Shown here in pieces: positions 22,416 to 26,697 of a stretch of DNA of 26,697 nucleotides. Under the pieces are notes generated by a model. That model was not told the DNA's origin. It worked only from the letters and a program-made list of their open reading frames with translations, and searched no databases. Each line of letters opens with the position of its first letter. Within the stretch, counting starts at the first letter, position 1. The position numbers and the translations under genes were made by a program. The DNA comes from Betaproteobacteria bacterium (GTDB lineage Bacteria > Pseudomonadota > Gammaproteobacteria > Burkholderiales > Burkholderiaceae_C), in contig CANFOR010000010.1 of NCBI GenBank assembly GCA_947448675.1, forward strand, positions 1 through 26,697, in the 5' to 3' direction.

Positions 22416-23985
22416 ACACATTGTGTTGCTCGGCTAAGCGGTCATCGAGCAGGCTACCGCTGGCGACTTGTGGCACCAAATTGGCCAGCAAGCGCACCTC
22501 GTTTTCGTTGACGCGGCGCACGATGTGGTGGGCGCTGATGTCTTGCGGGTGCATCAAACCCGCGGCCTGCACGATCTCTTGCAAGGCCTTTAAAGTTTCT
22601 TGGTGAAATTGGTGCACGCGCTCGGCCTTGGTGGGCACATGCAGGGCCTGCTGGCGCACCGCGTCTTGTGTGGTCACGCCGGTGGGGCAGTTGCCAGTGT
22701 GGCAGCTTTGCGCCTGAATGCAGCCCAGCGCAAACATAAAACCGCGCGCGCTATTGCACCAGTCTGCACCCAAGGCCATCACGCGCGCCATGTCAAAAGC
22801 ACTGACCACTTTGCCTGCGCAACCGATCTTGATTTGCTCGCGCAGGCCCACGCCCATCAGCGTGTTGTGCACCAAGAGCAAGCCTTCTTGCAGCGGTGCA
22901 CCCACGTGGTCGGTGAATTCCAGCGGCGCTGCACCCGTGCCGCCCTCGGCGCCGTCTACGACGATGAAGTCCGGCGTGATGCCCGTTTGCAGCATGGCTT
23001 TGACCATGGCAAACCATTCCCACGGGTGGCCGATGCAGAGCTTAAAACCCGTGGGTTTGCCGCCCGAGAGTGTGCGCAGTTTTTCAATGAACTGCATCAT
23101 TTCAATCGGCGTAGCAAAGGCACTGTGCGAGGCGGGTGAGACGCAGTCCACGCCCACTGGCACGCCACGCGCCATGGCAATCTCGGGCGTAACCTTGGGG
23201 CCGGGCAACATGCCGCCATGGCCCGGCTTGGCACCTTGGCTGAGCTTGAGCTCGATCAATTTCACTTGCGGGTCGCGCGCGTTTTCGGCAAATTTGTCGG
23301 CGTTGAAGCTGCCGTCTGCGTTGCGGCAACCAAAGTAGCCTGAGGCCACTTCCCAAATGAGGTCGCCGCCGTGCACGCGGTGGTGCACGCTGATCGAGCC
23401 CTCGCCCGTGTCATGCGCGAAGCCACCGCGCTTGGCCCCTTGGTTGAGCGCCAAAATCGCGTTGGCCGACAGCGCTCCAAAACTCATCGCCGAGATGTTG
23501 AACACACTGGCCGCGTAAGGCTGGGCGCGGCCAGCGCCAATGGTGACGCGAAAGTCGTGTGTGCCAATGCGCGTGGGCGCTACCGAGTGGTTGATCCACT
23601 CGTAGCCATCGGCCGCCACATCGAGCTGGGTGCCAAAGGGCCGTTTGTCGGCCTCGCCTTTGGCACGCTGGTAGACCAGGCTGCGCTGCGCGCGCGAGAA
23701 GGGCGTTTGCGTGTTGTCGTCTTCTAAAAAATATTGGCGCATTTCGGGCCGAATAAATTCCAGCAAAAACCGCATGTGGCCAATCACTGGGTAGTTGCGC
23801 AAAATGGCGTGCTTGCTTTGCAGCAGGTCGCGCGTGCCCACCACCACCAAGAACAAAAACAGTAAATTAACGAGCCAACCCGCACCCATCACAGCCACCG
23901 GCACCAGGCTGATAAAAAAGCCCGCAATGCACAGACCAAAGGCGCTGTAGCGCAGCGGGAAGACGGTGTTGAGTTTGGCGAGCAT
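22360..23985 (-). CDS. FMN-binding glutamate synthase-like membrane protein
   Basis: The 541-residue protein starts with two hydrophobic segments (about 12-50), so it is probably membrane-anchored, followed by a glutamate synthase FMN/alpha-subunit barrel. Visible signatures include SAMSFGALSANAILALNQGAK, KPGHGGMLPGPKVT, DGAEGGTGAAPLEFTDHVG and the iron-sulphur motif with Cys422, Cys428 and Cys433 (SCHTGNCPTGV). There is no amidotransferase domain, so it is not a full GltB; it is likely an FMN and Fe-S oxidoreductase of unknown electron partners. The ATG at 23985 gives the usual family length. Its 3' end overlaps the convergent PIN gene. Confidence 0.92.
   Translation of the reverse strand: MLAKLNTVFPLRYSAFGLCIAGFFISLVPVAVMGAGWLVNLLFLFLVVVGTRDLLQSKHAILRNYPVIGHMRFLLEFIRPEMRQYFLEDDNTQTPFSRAQRSLVYQRAKGEADKRPFGTQLDVAADGYEWINHSVAPTRIGTHDFRVTIGAGRAQPYAASVFNISAMSFGALSANAILALNQGAKRGGFAHDTGEGSISVHHRVHGGDLIWEVASGYFGCRNADGSFNADKFAENARDPQVKLIELKLSQGAKPGHGGMLPGPKVTPEIAMARGVPVGVDCVSPASHSAFATPIEMMQFIEKLRTLSGGKPTGFKLCIGHPWEWFAMVKAMLQTGITPDFIVVDGAEGGTGAAPLEFTDHVGAPLQEGLLLVHNTLMGVGLREQIKIGCAGKVVSAFDMARVMALGADWCNSARGFMFALGCIQAQSCHTGNCPTGVTTQDAVRQQALHVPTKAERVHQFHQETLKALQEIVQAAGLMHPQDISAHHIVRRVNENEVRLLANLVPQVASGSLLDDRLAEQHNVFKLYWPLAQAASFALQKQ
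22381..22399. terminator. Seven-pair hairpin inside the convergent gene overlap
   Basis: GCTGGCC and GGCCAGC flank a five-base loop and form a perfect stem that reads the same on both strands. It lies within the 56-bp overlap of the PIN and glutamate synthase-like genes. There is no T-tract directly after it on either strand, so the terminator label is tentative; it may instead act as a mutual stop or an mRNA 3' end stabiliser. Confidence 0.35.
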
Positions 23986-24040
23986 AGGTGGGTCTTTAAG
24001 TTGGGCTGTAAGAAGCTAGTCGTGCGAGGGAAGCCATTCC

Positions 24041-24952
24041 TTACTGAAAAAATGCATTCAGTGCAGCAGCGCTAGCAGCGGGCAACTCTTCAGGAATGAA
24101 ATGCCCTGCAGGCATGGCCTGACCGCTTACCGCGCCTGTGCACTGGGCTTGCCACAGGTCGATGGGCTTGAACATTTTGTGTACCACGCCGCGCTCACCC
24201 CACAGCACCAACAGGTCGCAGGCAATTTTTTGTGCTCCCACTGCGGGCTCGCGCGAGGCGCGGTCGTGTGCGAGGTCGATGCCCGCGCTGGCGCGGTAGT
24301 CTTCGCACATGGCGTGTATGGTTTCGGGCTTGGCAAAGTGGCGCTCGTATTCGGCCACGGCCTGGGGCTCGTAGGCCGCCATGCCACCCGAGCCCCAGCC
24401 ACCTAATTTGGCGTGCAAGTAGTGCTTCCACGCGGCGTTGATCATGGTCTCGGGCAGGGGCGTGGGTTGGATCAAATGGAACCAGTGGTAGTAGGCCCTG
24501 GCGAAAGCCATGTTGGTGGCGTCGTACATGTCGAGCGTGGGCGCGATGTCGATCACACAGAGTTTGCGCACGCACTGCGGGTAGTCGAGCGCCAAGCGCG
24601 CGGCCACGCGGCCACCTCGGTCGTGGCCGCAGAGGTAAAAACGCTTATGGCCTAGCGTGTGCATCAGCTCCAGCATGTCTTGCGCCATGGTGCGCTTGCT
24701 GTAATTGGCGTGCTCGGCTTGGCCCACGGGCTTGGCCGAATCGCCATAGCCGCGCAGGTCGGGCATGACCACTTGGTAGTCGTTTTGCAAAGCCAGAGCC
24801 ACGCGCCGCCACATCACATGGCTTTGCGGAAAGCCGTGCAAGAGCAAGAGTGCGGGTTTGCCAGCCGCTACGCCGTTGCTGGGCACGCGGGCAAAAATCT
24901 CGGTGCCATTGACCGCGAAGCGGCGCTCCTCAAAACCGGTAAACCATTCCAT
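24041..24952 (-). CDS. Alpha/beta hydrolase, haloacetate (fluoroacetate) dehalogenase-like
   Basis: The 303-residue hydrolase has LLLHGFPQSHVMWRR, MPDLRGYGDS and a nucleophile elbow GHDRGGR with aspartate (Asp111) in place of serine. Its residues match, at nearly constant offset, the fluoroacetate dehalogenase set: Asp111, Arg112, Arg115, Asp135, His156, Trp157, Tyr219 and His284. That set covers nucleophile, carboxylate clamp, charge relay, halide pocket and base, so hydrolysis of a haloacetate is likely; an epoxide hydrolase-like role is the alternative. The ATG at 24952 is preceded by AGGAG five bases upstream. A LysR remnant and an MFS gene on the same strand lie upstream. Confidence 0.85.
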   Translation of the reverse strand: MEWFTGFEERRFAVNGTEIFARVPSNGVAAGKPALLLLHGFPQSHVMWRRVALALQNDYQVVMPDLRGYGDSAKPVGQAEHANYSKRTMAQDMLELMHTLGHKRFYLCGHDRGGRVAARLALDYPQCVRKLCVIDIAPTLDMYDATNMAFARAYYHWFHLIQPTPLPETMINAAWKHYLHAKLGGWGSGGMAAYEPQAVAEYERHFAKPETIHAMCEDYRASAGIDLAHDRASREPAVGAQKIACDLLVLWGERGVVHKMFKPIDLWQAQCTGAVSGQAMPAGHFIPEELPAASAAALNAFFQ

Positions 24953-24968
24953 ACAAGCTCCTTTTTTT

Positions 24969-25139
24969 CTACAGTACTTTGGGCAATTGGCGGGCCAAAA
25001 AATCGTACACCGCCCGAATGCTACCGCTGCTGCGCACTTCGCGGTGCACTGCCAGCCACATGGGCAGCACCGGCAACTTGCGTGTGGGCAAGATGGCCAC
25101 TACCTGGCTGCCGCTGCAGCGCAGCTCGCACGCTTGCCT
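24969..25139 (-). pseudogene. C-terminal remnant of a LysR-type regulator
   Basis: The reverse strand encodes 56 residues, including QVVAILPTRKLPVLPMWLAV followed by HREVRSSGSIRAVYDFLARQL, then a stop. P.W.AVHR.....RIRAVYDFL is the usual end of a LysR substrate-binding domain. An in-frame stop (25142-25140) precedes it and no start, helix-turn-helix or upstream domain exists in the 60 bp before the MFS gene. The rest of the gene appears to be deleted. The remnant sits just upstream of the dehalogenase-like gene, which such a regulator could once have controlled. Confidence 0.65.
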
Positions 25140-25198
25140 TCATCAAGGCCTGCCGCTGGGCGTGTACGGGCAGTTTGTGGCAGCCTCATTGTGAGGGT

Positions 25199-26440
25199 TT
25201 AAGTCGGTACGCGGCGCGTGCGCCACAGCAGGAATGCCACGATGCCGAAGTTCAGCAGGTTCCAGGCAATGCCGTTCATGAAAGCCGCGTGGTACGAGCC
25301 GGTGAGGTCAAACACTTTGCCCGACATCCAGCCGCCCAGGGCCATGCCGAGCATGGTGCACATGATGACCGCGCCGACCTTGGTGCCCGCCGTAGCAGGT
25401 GCAAAATATTCGCGCACGATGATGGCGTAGCTGGGCACGATGCCGCCCTGAAACAAGCCAAACATCGCCGACACCAAGTAGAGCGGCACCAAGCCGTCAA
25501 AAGGCAAAAACATCAGCAGCGCAATGCCCTGCAGGCCCGAGCCCAGCAGCAGGGTGCGCAGGCCGCCAATGCGGTCGCAAATCGCGCCCGAGATCAAGCG
25601 GCTCACAATGCCGCAGCCCAGCATGAGCGAGAGCATTTCTGCGCCGCGCGCTGCGCCGTAGCCCAAGTCTGAACAATAGGCCACGATGTGCACCTGCGGC
25701 ATCGACATGGCCACGCAGCAGCCCAGGGCCGCTGCGCAGAGCAGGGCCAAGGCCTGCGCGGGCGGCAGGCCAAAAGGCAAGCTGCCAGGGGCTGCTGCGC
25801 TAGCGCCCGCAGCATGGGGCGCAGCCGCTTGCGCAAGCGGTGGCCGCTGGCGCATCAGCTGGGCCAGGGCCAGCATCGTTAAACCACAAAACAGGCCAAG
25901 GCCCAGGTAGGTAGCGCGCCAGCCCACGCTTTGCACAAAATGCTGCACCACGGGCGGCCAAATTGCGCCGCCCAAATAATTGCCACTGGCGCAAATGGCC
26001 ACGGCAATGCCGCGCCGCCGCACAAACCACATCGAGGTGTCGGCCAGCAGGGGCGAGAAGGTGGCCGAGCTGCCGCACAGGCCAATGAGCAAACCATGCG
26101 CCAGCGCAAACAGCCAAATGCTGTTGGCCATCGCCGCCAGCGCAAAGCCCAGGCCCAGGCACACTGCGCCCAGGCTCAGCGGCACGGCCACGCCAAAGCG
26201 GTCGGCCAGCTTGCCCATCAGCAAACCACCCACGCCAAAGCCGACCATGCCCAGGGTGTAGGGCAGCGAAGCAGCAGCGCGTGCCACGCCAAAGTCGGCT
26301 TGCACCACCGGCAGCACCACGGGCACCACATACATGCCGCTGGCCCCCACCATCATCAGCGCCAGCGTCACCAGCAGGCGCAGCCACGCGGTGCGCGAGT
26401 CCACCAAGTGGCTGGCGGCAGGCAGGCGCTGGGTGTTCAT
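25199..26440 (-). CDS. MFS transporter, monocarboxylate/oxalate-formate-like
   Basis: The 413-residue protein has about 12 membrane helices in two halves. The first half carries GKLADRFGVAVPLSLGAV (the MFS loop 2-3 motif) and SPLLADTSMWFVRRRGIAVAICASGNYLGGAIWP, a pattern common in monocarboxylate and oxalate/formate exchanger-like MFS proteins. An Ala/Pro-rich cytoplasmic loop links the halves. The substrate is probably an organic anion; its nearness to a haloacetate dehalogenase-like gene hints at haloacid uptake, but the LysR remnant between them weakens the link. The ATG at 26440 is chosen because it directly precedes the first helix; the longer frame runs into the CinA gene. Confidence 0.85.
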   Translation of the reverse strand: MNTQRLPAASHLVDSRTAWLRLLVTLALMMVGASGMYVVPVVLPVVQADFGVARAAASLPYTLGMVGFGVGGLLMGKLADRFGVAVPLSLGAVCLGLGFALAAMANSIWLFALAHGLLIGLCGSSATFSPLLADTSMWFVRRRGIAVAICASGNYLGGAIWPPVVQHFVQSVGWRATYLGLGLFCGLTMLALAQLMRQRPPLAQAAAPHAAGASAAAPGSLPFGLPPAQALALLCAAALGCCVAMSMPQVHIVAYCSDLGYGAARGAEMLSLMLGCGIVSRLISGAICDRIGGLRTLLLGSGLQGIALLMFLPFDGLVPLYLVSAMFGLFQGGIVPSYAIIVREYFAPATAGTKVGAVIMCTMLGMALGGWMSGKVFDLTGSYHAAFMNGIAWNLLNFGIVAFLLWRTRRVPT

Positions 26441-26450
26441 GCTGTGCGCT

Positions 26451-26697
26451 CTAGCGTGGGGCGGCAAGAAGCTCAACCAAGCGGCCCAGCGCATGCAGCA
26501 CCGTGGCCTGGCGCACCGCAGCGCGGTCACCGGCAAAGTGCTGCAACTCGCTGCTCAGCACGCCAGCCACGCTCCAGGCAAAGCACACCGTGCCCACCGG
26601 CTTGCTGGGGCTGCCACCCGTGGGCCCAGCCACGCCCGTCACGGCCAGGCTCACCTGCGCGTGCGAGTGCGCCACCGCGCCCGCCGCCATGGCGCGC
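26451..26697 (-). CDS. pncC: CinA/PncC family nicotinamide-nucleotide amidase, C-terminal part (cut by window edge)
   Basis: The visible 81 codons include SLAVTGVAGPTGGSPSKPVG followed by TVCFAW, the hallmark of the CinA C-terminal domain, which deamidates nicotinamide mononucleotide in pyridine nucleotide salvage. The stop is TAG at 26453-26451. The N-terminal part lies outside the window, so it cannot be told whether this is a stand-alone PncC (about 160-170 residues) or a fusion with the MoaB-like CinA domain. The MFS start lies 10 bp downstream of its stop, suggesting one transcript. Confidence 0.9.
   Translation of the reverse strand, partial: RAMAAGAVAHSHAQVSLAVTGVAGPTGGSPSKPVGTVCFAWSVAGVLSSELQHFAGDRAAVRQATVLHALGRLVELLAAPR

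Noticed and set aside
24001..24050. Possible further repeat copy after the dehalogenase-like gene (GCTGTAAGAAGCTAG ... AAGCCATTCC)
   Set aside because: Only scattered similarity; the 26-base head cannot be aligned without gaps and the CGC landmark is displaced.

Overview
The window is a dense, high-GC stretch of proteobacterial chromosome, most likely from the Comamonadaceae (Betaproteobacteria, Burkholderiales: Rhodoferax/Limnohabitans/Polaromonas/Acidovorax-like). This rests on the gene families, the lptA-lptB-rpoN block, frequent GTG starts and a short dispersed repeat of a kind I associate with that family. No rRNA, tRNA, CRISPR array, intact insertion sequence or prophage gene was seen.

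Layout. Positions 1-1535 (minus) hold purB and the start of a yaeQ gene. Positions 1650-2264 (plus) hold a YibF-type glutathione S-transferase. Positions 2301-9755 (minus) form an eight-gene, mostly 4-bp-overlapping membrane-lipid cluster: FAD amine oxidase, DUF1365, Cfa-like methyltransferase, chalcone isomerase-like protein, GPH-type MFS, DUF3833 lipoprotein, SDR and an NTF2-like protein. An AT-rich region of about 440 bp separates it from a divergent di-iron ferritin-like protein and rfaE2 (10196-11576). Positions 11627-17451 (minus) encode a complete RND efflux pump (outer-membrane channel, adaptor, pump). Positions 17572-22415 (plus) run lptA, lptB, rpoN, an RlmL-type rRNA methyltransferase and an orphan PIN nuclease. 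Positions 22360-26697 (minus) carry an FMN glutamate synthase-like protein, a haloacetate dehalogenase-like hydrolase, a LysR remnant, an MFS transporter and the end of a CinA/PncC gene.

The lipid cluster is the main functional unit. Similar gene sets are known under the singlet-oxygen sigma factor/ChrR systems of other proteobacteria. The Cfa-like enzyme here lacks two of the residues that hold the catalytic bicarbonate in true cyclopropane synthases, so it may methylate an acyl chain without closing a ring, with the FAD enzyme and possibly the divergent di-iron protein acting on the product. No sigma/anti-sigma pair lies in the window.

The most unusual signal is a dispersed element of about 55 bp, found eight times. 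Five copies plus one weaker one lie inside genes in the sense direction, and all six are read in the same frame, the only sense-strand frame without stops. They supply a signal anchor, a start region, a sigma-54 linker, a methyltransferase segment and two C-terminal tails. This recalls the in-frame palindromic elements of Rickettsia.
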